Below, in pieces: positions 50,501 through 63,554 of a stretch of 64,000 bases of DNA. The stretch is taken from the NCBI GenBank assembly GCA_012295275.1, contig CM022671.1, forward strand, positions 27,950,322 through 28,014,321. Reading direction: 5' to 3'. The notes under the pieces are model-generated. The model saw only the letters and a list, made by a program, of their open reading frames with translations, ran no database searches and was not told where the DNA came from. The position numbers and the translations under genes were made by a program. The stretch comes from Chrysomallon squamiferum. Its lineage: Eukaryota; Mollusca; Gastropoda; Neomphalida; Peltospiridae. Every line of letters begins with the position of its first letter. Position 1 is the first letter of the stretch.

Positions 50501-53500
50501 TTAATTAACTCAAACATTTATACTTTTTATATTAAAATAGAAAATCTTACCTTTAAACATTTGTTCTGTACAAAACATTTAATATTGTATCCTCCTTGCT
50601 GTTTTAAACTAAAAAATGAAAGTGTCTTAATATTTCTAAATTATTATTAGTATTGGATAAAAGATATAAATTATTGTTACCACTATGTTTTTTAATTCAG
50701 TGAGTCCTTGTAATTTCAGCCTTCATAGGAATCTGATTGAGCACCTAAATGCAGAAGTTGTTTTACACACAATTACAGATATTGCATTAGCTGTGGAATG
50801 GATTAGACATACATTTCTCTATGTTCGAGTAATGAAAAATCCAGGACATTATGGTAATTTATCAATCACTAATTTTTATTCTGAAATTTAAACATTTAAA
50901 TATAAAACATAACAATAAAATTACATGCTTGTCAGAATTGCACAAGCTGCCACATCCACACCAATTTAATAGTTTCAAATAATATTGAAAGACTGAGTAA
51001 ATTTATTCTAACGTTGTGTACTCTGTACCATCGTTATTTATTAAAAAAATATTTAAATACAATATTATTCAAAATAATCCTGAAGACATTATTATTTTAT
51101 TGTTTTATATAATTATAATCAACAGTAAATTGTCAAAAACAGGAGTGAGATTCTGAAGTACACAAAGTTTACTTAGGCACACAGAGGTGAATTTCTAATT
51201 CTTTAGCAAAATATTTTGGAACATTATGCATTGAATTTTCAGGTTATCCAAAAGGACTGGATTGGAAACAAATAGAAAAGAAATTGGAAGGTAAAAAGAT
51301 ACAACCTTTTAAAATCAAAACTTGCTATGATTTGTTCTCAAAAATACTTTCAGAGATAATGTTTTTGTATAAATTAAAACATTTTTCATATTTTCATTGT
51401 GTACTTAATATATTTATCATATTTTAATTTGTCAATTCATTTTTTTCCTTTAAATGTTTTGTTTACACATCATATTTACTATATTTGACTTTTTTCCTTA
51501 CATACGATTATATGTTTTGCCTTTATCAAATGTTGGGTGTTTACATTTTGATAGATTTATGTCTCCAAAATCTTAATTTATTGGCTGGTTTGAATCTTGT
51601 CAATTTGAATGAAGAAAATTTTGAAGTTATTCCTACAGGTATTTATTATTATTTTATTATTTGTTTTGCTGCATATGGTCTTAAATATGCAAAGATCCTG
51701 ATAGACAGACCTTTTTATTATAGTTAATAAGGTCATTAATAAATGTTGTCAGTTTAACGATTCAGATTTCTGTGAATTGAAATTCTGAAATGCTTACACT
51801 GATTTAATTGCTTTTCAAACTAGTAACAACAGATTTAAAGGAAAAAAAAAAAAAAAATAGAAATGATATTAATGTTATTTAGTAAACAGAAATGTGAAAA
51901 ATAGTGGTAAAAAAAAAAAGTAATAGTTATGATGTGCTTATTTAAGTGATTTGTTTAGGTTTTTAGATTTCTCCATCAGAAATGACATTAAGATCAGAGA
52001 AAACAAAATCTTCAATAACACTTTCAAATAATTATGTTATATTGTTATCATACTTCATTATTAGCAAAGATGTTTTCCTGTTACAAACATTTATAATGTT
52101 ATAAAATGTATACAGTATTTATTGTGGCTCACAATGATGATTTGCTGTATATACTAGGTAATATAAATTTGTGTTTCCTCATCCTCCACCAGAATTGTTT
52201 TAATCATGATCCTCAGGAAAAGTTTATTAACTTTGTTTCTGTCTGAAAATATTTTTAAAAATAAATCATTATAAATCACTGATTTAGTATTAGTTGTGAA
52301 TATATATCACAGAAGTCTTTTAATTAAAATATTTCAGATACAGGCAAATTAATGGCAAGATACTGTATTGCTTTTGAAACAATGAAGAATTTTCACAGCA
52401 TTGAAACAGATTCATCTATAAAAGATATGGTGAGATCAGAAACTGATGTTCTTTATTATATTGTGTGATGTAAAAAAGCATTTAATAATTTTACTGTTTA
52501 TCTAGAATATTACAAGTCCCTCTCTTGCTACTATTTCTTGTTGTATAAAATTGTCATTAACTTGATCTGACATTTATATATTTTTGAATAATTGTTAAGA
52601 ACAATTCACTGTAATCTGTAAAATTAATAAAATGCAATTCAGAACAGTAATTTATACATAAATTTGTATACAACATTTATTTTGTTAAATCTTCATAAAT
52701 ATATACTTTCTTTCTTCTTTCTTATAAGAGAATATTAAGGATAAATTTTACATAATGTATAAAATTTCATGAAGAATAATTGCAGTGACTGAAAAATAAA
52801 TAAATATTTGACATTTGTAATTATTTTCTTTTTCTAATTAATAATCAACATTGTGCAGATTGACATAATAGCTGGATGCCGTGAATTTGAGGATATTACA
52901 CTGAGAAATAATGAAAAGTGTGTTCTGAACACCTTAAACAAGGATAAACATAGGGAAAATATACGGTAAATGTCAAATTCTAGCATACTGCAAAATTATT
53001 TTAGGAGAGGTTGTGTGTGGGTTTTGTTTTATCTTCGCATTTGATAATATAATTCAATATTTTATAATATCATTACATTTATAGAATAATAGATTTTATT
53101 GTACATTAATTCAAGGTGTAATTTGTTTGAATTCTTTTCTCTCATTTTTTTTCTTTTTGTGATAGGTATCCAATGTCAGGGAAGATTAAGACAAAACAGA
53201 TGAAAGTGAATTGGTATTGTCTCATTGTTTTATATTCTTTTTACTTTATAAAATAATATTCATCTTTATACACATGTGGAAATTAGAGTGAAGAGATATT
53301 TTCATATTAAACTTTTCCAAGGATATAATTTACATTCAAAAACGCAAGTAATTTTTTAAAGGAGTATCTTTTCTATGTTTTTATTTTAGTTTAATTCAAG
53401 CCCAGCTTGGTTGTCTTCCAATACAAGATTTCTCTCTATCTCAAGATGTGAATAAAATATTCAGAATTGGTCAAAGAATAACAAAGTGTAAGATTTTCTG

Positions 53501-56500
53501 TTATAAGAACTTTATCTCAATAAATGACAAAAGCATAAAATAATTTTCAACAGCTATTCCTCTGCACATACTTCAGTATAATCAGCTATAATTTTAAAGT
53601 ATAATATTAATATAATTTCATTTCTAAATCTTATTAAAAATACTTTTCTAGGTTTAATGGAATTTTTGTGGCAAAAGAAAGACTATATTTCACTTCTGAC
53701 AGCTGTTCAGTTGTACAAAAGTATGAAAACAAAATTGTGGGACAATTCAAAATATGTCACAAAGCAGTTAGATGGTATAGGTAGGTAACTGCCCATATAC
53801 TTAACATTCTGTTATTAGCTGTTCCATTCAATGTAATAAAAATAATTAGTATAATAAAAAGTCTAACAAGTTATTAAATGAGTTTTCCAATCTTATGTAT
53901 GAAGAATAATAGGTAATATGTTGGTTTTATTTTACTGTAAGGTAAAACATCATATTCCAATTGTTTGCTGTGAATTGCTTATATGTTTTCAATTATGCCT
54001 TGAAATGTTTTTTAAAAACTGCTTTCCTATTATTTTAACAACTTTATTAATAATTCAGGTAACTAAAATATGTTTTTTGTTGGGGTTTTTATTTACTTTA
54101 GGACCAACAATGTCTTTGGCACTTGTGAATGCAGGATTAACAACATTTCATACTTTAGAAGAGTCTAATCCCAGAGAAATAGAATTGGTAATAAAACAAA
54201 GAACATTATTATTGTTGTTGCTGTTGTTGTTATTATTTTAATTATATTTTCTCTAAGTTCACATATGTGTTTGTCAAAAAAGTACGTAAGAAAATGGTCT
54301 TCTTTGGTGTGCTTTTTAAACAATATTTTATTTTATTTAAATTGTTTCCATTTCAGATTGTTAATAGACATCCACCTTTTGGGAATCAGATAAGAGATGC
54401 TGTTGCAGCTTTGCCTAAATATGAAATGGCAATAGAACAAGTATTTTCTCCAATTATTAGCTTTAAAGAAAAACATCATTACCAATTTTATGTTTCTCTG
54501 AGGCTGTAAATAACATATAGTATTTTTTTATTGGTGTAGCTTTTAAATGGTAGAGAATTCATTAAATTAAATTGACTTTTTCAGTATATTATCTTTTATG
54601 GTAAATATTATGACAAATCATACTTTAATGAAGTCTTTTTTTTCTTTTTCACAGTTAAAAAACTATAAGGCACAAACAGCAGAAATTGTAATAAACATTA
54701 ATCTACTGAACAAAGAAGTAATGATGGATTACAAAAACGGAAAGGTTGATCACCAGTCTGTGTTGCTCATTGGAGATCAGGACAATTCTATTGTATTCAA
54801 ATGGAGAATTTTGTAAGTTTAAATTTTTAAAATTATCTTCAAATTTTTTATATTTTTAAATAACTTTCATTATTATTGCATAAATACCTTTTTTAAAATG
54901 GATTTTTTAAAGAAACATTTAACAAATTTGTTAGTATCAAGCATTTCTTTTTATTTTAAGAGATTTGTCCATTGTTCATGATGATGGCTGGAGGAGACGA
55001 ATAGAGGTCAAGAGAGCTTTGGGAGGTCCTAATCTTCATGTTCATTTGTTGAGTCTTGAATACAGTGAGTTCAACAGCTTATCTGCTTTATCTTTTCAAA
55101 TGATTCATATATATTGAAGTTATCAATAATTGAAATTCATGTGAGCAGTGCATAAATCATGGGAAAAGCCTACACTTTTGGTTTGATTTTTTATTCAGAC
55201 TGACAAATTTTTTATCAGTTTCAAAATATATACCATGAAATATTCTGCAAATTGTAGTTTCTCTTTTATCTGCCTTAAGATATAAATAATGAATATCAAA
55301 ATATTAAACTTCTTTCTTTTCCATTCTATCCAAATCTTATTATCAGTTCGTTTTTTAACATTTATTGTCACAAAACTATTAATGAGAAGTAGATATTTTT
55401 ATTTATTTCATATTTCAGTGGGTTTAGACATCCATACAGATTACATTCCAGTTTATCATGGCAAATTCTGCAGGGATCCAGATGACACAGTAAGTATTTT
55501 ATTTTTGAAAAATCATTAGTATGACACCTGTACTTTGAAGTCTGTAAATTTTGTTTTTATTTATTATTAAGTTAAAGATGTTAATATATGACATACCCAT
55601 CCAAAATATGTTTGTTTTTTTCCAAAATCAAATGGTTCATTAAATATAGTATTCATTAGTAATTAAGTTTCCTTTGATAATAACCTTTTCAGAAAAGATA
55701 AAGCATTCTTTTCATTTGTTTTTAAAAAAATAATTAATATATGTTAATATTTTTGATATTTTCAAGGTTATACAAGAAAATAATATTTTGAAGAATGCAC
55801 CTTCTAAGGGTATTTATATAAAACTTTAAAACTTTCATTGTTAAATGCATGATAATAAAAAAATGTTATGATTATAAATTGTACAGACACATTTTTTCAG
55901 TCTTATTTAAAGCAAAGAAATAGAAATAACTGTTTTTGTCAATTTACAATTAATTTTAAATTATTTTACACAGATAGTAAATAGAAATAGAACTCAGATG
56001 AAAATATTATACAACCCTCCCAAAAAAAATCAATCTGTAACATTTCAAAATAAATTACATCTGCATTTTATTACAATGTAGGAACCTTACAAAAGAGATC
56101 TTGTCAACACAAGTGCCTGAACAAATCTCTTTGTGCACACAAGTGCTGCAAACAGGGTATATCCAGTTTACCAAAAATGCCTTCAGGCACTTATCATGAA
56201 AACAAAGTGACGAACCAAACAGCAACCACGAAAGAGAAGAAAGGTGTTGAAGCTCAAATAACCTTGTTGAAAGATAAAATGTTACAGCTAAACGATGCCT
56301 TACCAGATTCAAAAAAACAAAATGTAAGTTAACAATTTCGTTCCAGTCAAAATCAAGCTTTGATTACTGACAACTGGAAAATTCTCATTCCATAACTTTA
56401 TTATCTCTTATAATTTGTATCCATTTTTGCTTAAATAAAATAATAATATTTTGATTTGGATATTTCTTTAGGTGAAAGATTTGAGACTTTCTACTCCAGT

Positions 56501-58884
56501 GATTAATCTGAATCAATTTGCTTACTGTAAACCAAGCTCCGTTAAACAAAGGATGAGTTTGTCTTCAAATAATGATTCCTCACCAGTGAAACCAGATCCA
56601 TTAAATTGCAATCAAAAAGTTAATTCTACAGGCTGGACCCAGCTAGATATGTATCAAAGAGAAAGAGAATCTTTTTTTGCTGAAAGTATGTGACTACAGT
56701 TTTTGTGAACTTTTCCTTCCAGCCAAAACAAAATAAAAAATAAAACCCAGTTTCAAGAATAATTTGATTTTTGTACATTTTGATGTCTGTAAAGTCTTGC
56801 AGATACCAGATTCTGTTATTTTAATTTTGGATTCATTTCATTTCCCTTGTAAAGAAATCAATAGATATATATAAAAATTGGGTGATGTTTTTCTTAAAAT
56901 CCAAAGATTTATCACAATTATCTTTTACAAAGTGTTATTATACTGAAATAAGAGTTTAGGTTTACTTTAATTCTTAATAAATTAAACACGTTTTCAGAGT
57001 AAATTACAGAATATTTATTTTGTTTAATACTTGAAGTTTCAGACGAATTTGACACAGAAAAGCTTTGTAGCCCTGTTTATATTTTTGATGAACAGCAGAA
57101 AGATCAAAATGGCACAATTCCATCTACCAACTGGTCAACAAGTCCTTTCAGGTTATGATTCTGTGCTGTTAATTTATAAAGTGTTAATACTTTTTTAGTT
57201 TCTTTTGAATAAAGATATTATTTACAAATCCCAAAAATCAGTTTCCTATAATAAATACCAGAAAAACAGTAAATAATTTGCCATTAAGATCAAAAGCGTT
57301 TAAAATAAATTGATGTGATATAATAGTGTTCTGAATTAATTTGAAAATTATAAAAAACTAATTATTTTCTTCTATATATTTAAAGTGATGAAGAATTGTG
57401 CCATGCAGAGGAGATGATTCAGAATAAAATTTTGAATGCAACTCCAACCAGTGAGCTTCTCCAAGATTCCAGAGCCACTAACCATATGCAACAAATACAT
57501 AATAAAAATACATTATCTTCTGGATCCCAAAATACTAATTTTCAAAATGAAAAAGCATCTATAAATGAACAACATTGTGTATCAACACATTTTGCAAAAG
57601 ATATTCCAAAATCACTAGGAATGGGTATTCAGAAAAATCAAATTTGTGAAAATAATATGCCACCTTCTAATTTGCAGACATTTTGTGTTATTGATAATGA
57701 TGAAATATGGATTAATACTGATTTTGAAGAATCAGAAGAACCAACTGCTGCTAAAAACAGTAATATATACAATAATGCAGATTTATTAAATGATTTTTAT
57801 GAGCCAATGGAAGAACCAGGTATTTATTTGGCTAAGGATACAACTCAGAATAGTAGAAAAAAGGTATCTTGTAATGCTCCCTCATCTGAACACAGATATG
57901 GTCAGGTACTAGCTTGGCTATCAGATGAATCAGTAACAACCAATACAGAGAAACAATGCAAGAAACATGATCTGATGTCACCCAAGAATGCAAATGAAAG
58001 ACAAGAAAGGTAAGTTATATGGTGACTGTATTCAGTAACTATAACTAAAATTTTAAGAAGTAAAAATGTTTTTAAATATGATTTTAATCTCTTAATGCTT
58101 TTAAGAATAATAATTTAACCAAATGAAAACCAGCTTTGGCAACTTTTTTCTTTTCGTTTTTTAAAGATGTTTCCAAGATGATTGTAATGACACAGTAAGT
58201 AAATTTTAATTTTATCTTACTAATGTTTATAAATAATACCTAAATACATATGAATAATAAATATATATTTTTATTTAAATTACTCTTTAGTAATGCTATT
58301 AAAATTGAATTATAAAACATGGGAATTGTTTCTTCAGCTTCATCAAAAGTTTAACATCTCAACCACTGAAACAAATGCTTTTTGTAACAAAGTATCTTCA
58401 GATCTGTCCACAATGACCAGCTGCTTCTTTACATCAGACAGGTATGTGTTTGTTAAAGCACATTTGGACCAGTATGAATCACAATTAAACAGGTTCTTAG
58501 AAACACAGCCTGTCAGAAATGTAACTGACAGATAAAATGTGAGTTTATCCAAATGATGTTCATCCAAGTACATATAGTGAACATAAAATAAATATAATGG
58601 AAAATATTCCTTCATGTTTTATTTACAAAAGACACACCAATAAGAAATATTACAGTTCCTTTTTTTTTTTTTGAAAGCAGCAACATTCTAAACCCATCAT
58701 ATGATCATTGCCAGGAATACTACAAATATGGCCATTTTCCTTCTCATTGCCTCTATATAGTAAATTGAAATTAATTATCAGAATATCTAATTGGTTCTAT
58801 TAAATAACATTTACTGATTACAGATCAGAAAACAGAAGTGAAGTAGCAGATGTTGGAAGCAATCTTTTTGCTGGCATATTTTAA
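43033..58884 (+). CDS. HFM1: ATP-dependent DNA helicase HFM1 (MER3 homologue)
   Basis: HFM1/MER3 is a superfamily-2, Ski2-like helicase needed for meiotic crossovers. Exons: 43033-43079, 43528-43784, 44163-44202, 44597-44946, 45160-45204, 45337-45401, 45907-46039, 46417-46568, 47803-47883, 48181-48324, 48593-48793, 49044-49182, 49294-49395, 49825-49970, 50137-50184, 50399-50445, 50720-50853, 51243-51290, 51555-51638, 52338-52429, 52859-52965, 53166-53213, 53390-53487, 53652-53780, 54102-54187, 54357-54440, 54655-54812, 54961-55064, 55419-55489, 55767-55809, 56082-56323, 56472-56685, 57043-57151, 57386-58009, 58167-58194, 58338-58441, 58824-58884; 4,665 nt, 1,554 aa, in phase. Motifs: Walker A APTGAGKT (280-287), DEIH (389-392), SATIPN (430-435), [30 protein letters not shown] (625-634). 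Then a winged helix ([19 protein letters not shown]), a Sec63-like domain, and a Cys/His cluster near 1102-1117. The C-terminus is divergent and ends GIF, as in vertebrate HFM1. Exon 6's start is the least certain junction. ASCC3 and SNRNP200 are excluded by the single helicase cassette. Confidence 0.96.
46623..47498. mobile_element. TA-flanked DNA transposon, non-autonomous, 876 bp
   Basis: The left end reads CCGTATATACTTGTGTATAA and the complement of the right end reads CTGTATATACTTGTGTACAA, a long nearly perfect terminal inverted repeat. TA flanks each side (46,621-46,622 and 47,499-47,500). Subterminal GTCGACTTATACA motifs occur at 46,684 and 47,399 in the same orientation, possible transposase-binding sites. 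About 25 CpGs occur within it, against almost none in surrounding HFM1 introns. No transposase frame survives. It sits in HFM1 intron 8. Confidence 0.85.
47541..47569. repeat. (GT)n microsatellite
   Basis: GT dinucleotide run just downstream of the transposon in HFM1 intron 8, with further interrupted GT sequence to about 47,597. Confidence 0.9.
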
Positions 58885-59220
58885 AAACTGAATTGTTATC
58901 TTAAATCTTGTATTGATCAAATACTAAAGGTGTGCTGAGATAAAAGAATAAAATAAAAATTATCTGCAGAAGAAAACTGATAAATATTTGATTCACTTTT
59001 GTTGTTGAGTTAACAATTAGAATTACATAGCTATCTCTTTAAATGCTTTATAGATAGGGGAGAATAATATAACCTGTTTGATGTTAAGAATGTTATGTGA
59101 TCTCAGAAAATCTAGTTTATATCAATAAATAAGGACAAAACACAAAATTGATTTTGTCTTCATTTTTTTCATTTCTGTGTTGTTTTAAAACTGTCATGTT
59201 CACTAATAAAATAGTCTGCA
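58885..59220. other. Tail-to-tail HFM1/EIF3I spacer with plus-strand poly(A) signals
   Basis: Only 336 bp separate the two stop codons. A plus-strand AATAAA lies at 58,947-58,952, 63 bp after the HFM1 stop, with others near 59,125 and 59,205. I see no canonical AATAAA for the EIF3I strand within the spacer; one occurs beyond it near 58,618, inside HFM1 intron 36, so the two 3' UTRs may overlap. Confidence 0.55.
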
Positions 59221-62200
59221 TCAGTATTCAAATTTGTAATCAAAGTAAGCTTGATCAAAATAATGCACTCTGACATATCCATCTTCTCCACCACTTGAGT
59301 AACTGAAAAACAGAAAGATGAGAATTTTTTTTTAATATATGTATATACATATAAAGATTAGCAATTATCAAATTCTGAACATAAATGATCTGAAATTGAT
59401 ATTTCAAACATATTTACCACAAACCACAAACCAAGATATCATATAACGTGAAACAATAACCATAGTGCAAAAACTGCAGGGTGATATTCCAAACATAATA
59501 ATTGTGTGCAAATATCACTGTCTTGTTTATCAAGAAGACATCACAACAATCATTTTAAACCAAAAATATAATTATTAATTTGATCCTGTTATATAAATTT
59601 GCATCTTTATTTTCAAAATAATAATGTTACCTTTTCCCATCAGGATGAAAAGCAACACTATTTATAGGTCCAAAATGTCCTTTGACTCTTCCAAATTCCT
59701 CCTCAAAGATTAAGTGATAGAATTTGGCATCAAACTTTCCTATTTTTGAGGATGTTGTTGTGACATCCATTGCTTCCTGACCACCTCCAAGTACAACCTT
59801 TAGAGAAAAAAAATACTAATCATTTTCTCCAAGAAGGTAAAACAGAAAACAAGGTGGTTTTAAACTAGTAGTCTGAAATTAAAATGTTTTAACTACATAA
59901 TTATCACAACTGATGTTACATTTTCATGTGTATATATATATACCATTGCTAATGATGGTTGTTGTAATTTTACCATAAGAAATATATAAACTACTTCTTC
60001 ATTATAGTTCAACCATGAAAGCTTTGTACACTTCTGCATTATTATAAGGCAGAACCTATGTCATTATACAAGCAGCTGTCAGTGACCAGTTATAGACGAA
60101 ATGCCATTTACAGATTTAGTGAAGTAAGGTTTAAATTTCTTACTGTTAATACTTACATGCTCATATAATGGAGATATAGCAGCAGAATTCACAGGTCTAT
60201 CTGCCTTGTATGTTTTCAAGTGATCTAATGTCTTAGTGTCATATAACTGTAAAAGGTAAGTATTGAAAACAAATGAATGTTTAACATAAGTACCAAAACA
60301 AATTTATTATAAGAACAGTTATCTAGTGGACATCATTATATAAAACAAACCATAAGATGAAACAGATTACAATTACATACTACTTTTAAAATTGTATTTA
60401 AAAAAAAAAAAATTAAAAAGCAAAGAAGACAATAAAAAGTGAATGACGCAGTTCAAAAAATTAGACTGTTCAAAATAATGAAGAGTATTAATATTTGACT
60501 TATGCATACCTTAGCAAAAAAAAATGTATTAAGAACTGTAGCAATCTGAAACTTTCTAAATATATTATCAGAACAGTAAGAGAATCTTCTGTATGACTTA
60601 CCTTGGCTGTAGCATCTTTTGAAGCACTGATTAACAAAGTACTTTCCTTGTTAAACTGTAGATCATTAATCTGTTTTGTGTGAGCTTTTGTATTATTGAT
60701 CTTTTCACCAGTCTGAAATATAACATTAAAATGAAATAGAATGTTAAAAGACATGAAAATAGTTGTCTTACTAATTAGTAAATATTCAAAAATTAATAGG
60801 CATCATTATAGTTTTTATAAAAAAAAAAACATTTCTTGAAAAACAAAATCCACCAGACTAAAACTTTACTTCATGACTATTCACAAGCACCAAGTGAAAG
60901 TAATGGCTCAAATTAGTCATACAGAAAAATATCTTCAAATTATTTAGATTTATGATAAACAGAATTTTAGTTTATCTTTAATTTTGCTAAGTACTTAAAT
61001 GTATTGAAATCTGTTGTTTGAGACTGAATTTTCTGCCACCCCTAATCAAAAGTGATAATTATTTATAAAGAAATGTATAACAATTAATTAACCTTCAGTT
61101 CATATGTTGAGATTTCTCCATTTTCATGGGCTGTAATTATTGTTTCTTCGTATGGTCCCCATATAGCAGAAGTGATTTTTGATCCATCAATAGGTATTTT
61201 CATGAAGGGCTCACCAGAAACTGAAATAGTCATTTTTTTTTCTTCATATTATTATTATTTTTAAATTAAATTTAATGGATATAAACAAACACTGTAGAAC
61301 ATTAGCAGGAACAATTTTGATGAGATATGTAATTAAACAGTATTTTTCTTAATTATAATAATATTAATTCTTACCAATTTGTGACGGATCAGTTATATCA
61401 AAGATGCTTATTTCACATGGAAAACCCATTGTTTTATCTGTGGTGTACATGACCAACTTTCCACCATATGAAAAACCACATGCTCTTACTGCAGTTTTAG
61501 TTTCTAAAGACTCGATCTGTTTACCTGTAAGTAAAGGGAAACAAAATGTATTCATTCCATTTCAACAAGAAATATTTTGATTTAGTCTACATGTTCAAGG
61601 TACCATGATTAAAGTTTGTTATTTATACCACATATATGAAATAAACCAAAATATCTGCAATGTTAAATCTTAACAAATTCATGTTTAGAACATCAGAGAC
61701 ATTTCAGGAGATTATGTTGTATATTTATTAATTATATTTTCCCTTTGAAACTTTATTCAAATTCAGTGTTACTGGTTAGTTACTTGATCACAAAATAACT
61801 TTTTCACATTTACACTTTTTGGATTTTTCTCCACTAAAAGTCGTTAACACATCTTTAAATTAATAACTGTGAAAAAACATACTGGAAAATGTTTTGAACT
61901 TACCTGTCTGACAATCCCATAATTTACATGTATTATCTGCTGAACCTGTGAGAACTTTAGTTGTGTCCCCTGATTACAAGTTAAGTTATAAACATAAAAT
62001 ATGAAAAAAACAGAATCCCCAATCAGTGTAAATAAAAGTTACTTATCCAAAACATAACTGGCTAGCCAGTATTTATGCAAATGAATACTCATTGTTTTAT
62101 CTAAATAAATCTAATCTTGGATATTTACAAAATGAAAATATTTACTAAGTTTAATCTGCAGCTTTTTCTAATTAAGTAATTTCCAAAGGCTGTGTCAAAT

Positions 62201-62966
62201 ACAAGCAAGTTCTACTAATCAAATAAAATATAATCATTCACAACATCGTACCATTATGCAAAGGCATGTAGGATGTAATTTAAATAATTATAATAACAAT
62301 AACAAAAATAGAAATAAGAAATCTAAACAAAATGAACACTAGGAAAAAGGATACAGTTTACATCAATACACCACACAGCACCAGTGTGTCCAACAAAAGA
62401 ACCAAGTCTTTCCCCATTAAGTGAAAACCAGACATTTGGTTGTGTATCTTTAGCACAAGAAAATACCAGATCTCCTTCTCTATTATATTTAAGTTGTGTT
62501 ATTGACCTTTCATGGCCATGAAGTAGTATTGGTTTCTGTAAAAGGGAAAGACAATTGATTGTTATTAATTTATTCAAAAAAGTTAGAAAAATAAGAACAT
62601 TTTGATTTTCAACACACATTTTGACAAGCTATTTTTGGTCTGATTTTCTTTAAAAAATATAAATTGGTCATGTTCAAAAATCTGAAGTTGTAAGATCAAC
62701 CTCATAATTAATAAATTATAAAATCAATTAACATTATCATCATCATGAATTATGATTATGATTATGATTAATCATTAAGATTATAAATGAAATAATAAAT
62801 TATTAATTAAAGACGATAAATCAATTCGCTATTAAATGATGATTTCGGGCAAAAGCATGATTAAATATATAGGTAAACAGACTGCTTTGAAAACAGTTGT
62901 TATTATAAATATATAACCGTATATTTCTCGTAAATACATATTACAATCAATATGTTATCTTACCAT
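59221..62966 (-). CDS. EIF3I: Eukaryotic translation initiation factor 3 subunit I
   Basis: EIF3I is a seven-bladed WD40 protein of the eIF3 complex, which recruits the 43S preinitiation complex to mRNA in the cytoplasm; it docks with eIF3b and eIF3g. Exons in transcript order: 62964-62966, 62355-62535, 61904-61969, 61375-61524, 61093-61220, 60602-60712, 60157-60246, 59631-59797, 59221-59302; total 978 nt, 325 aa, the same length as human EIF3I. Family blocks are clear: [20 protein letters not shown] at the N-terminus, [78 protein letters not shown] and [16 protein letters not shown] at the C-terminus. The first coding exon contributes only the ATG, spliced to AAA with a consensus GTAAG donor. 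Start and stop both agree with family ends. Confidence 0.98.
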
Positions 62967-63060
62967 TTTCTCACTCCAAATGAAAACGGAAACATGTGCA
63001 ATACCATACTAAACGCATGCGCCAGGAACAATAGTACTAACATAGAATTGGCTTTGTTGA
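62967..63060 (-). promoter_or_regulatory. EIF3I: EIF3I upstream region with NRF1-like motif
   Basis: ACGCATGCGCC at 63,013-63,023 contains the NRF1 half-palindrome GCATGCGC and lies about 50 bp upstream of the start codon. CpG density rises here relative to the gene body. The motif nearly matches the one in the MED15/UBE2G1 promoter. Confidence 0.55.
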
Positions 63061-63449
63061 CTTTTAACAGAAGAATCTTCATTTAAATAGCTTGAAAATA
63101 AAACTTCTCAAATGAAATTAATAAAAATGTAATCGCATAAAATAATTTTGCACAGCTATCAGAAATTTTATAAATTCCAACCATGAACTTAAATATATTC
63201 GAAACTATTCTTTCGAAATGTAAATAGCTTGTTTTAAAATTCTATTTTCACATTATAATAATTTTCCAGAAAAATAATTTATGGCGTCAACATATGATCA
63301 TTAATTGTGAGAGAAATATATTAACAGAGAGAAAAACAGAGACAGACAGACTGACGAATGCGAAAACAAATTAAACAATATGAAAACAAACAAATGTTAA
63401 TTATGGTTGTGTCATTTACATTTTACAATAATGTGTGGTTTGTGTGTTG

Positions 63450-63508
<59 letters not shown>

Positions 63509-63513
63509 TGTTG

Positions 63514-63554
<41 letters not shown>

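Noticed and set aside
58443-58535. HFM1 ending by read-through of exon 36 to the stop at 58,533-58,535
   Set aside because: Splicing at GTATGT to exon 37 restores the family's GIF ending; read-through may still be a minor isoform.
43033-58884. Calling the helicase ASCC3 or SNRNP200
   Set aside because: Those have two helicase cassettes and about 2,100 residues. Here there is one cassette, and the family-specific blocks and the GIF C-terminus are those of HFM1.
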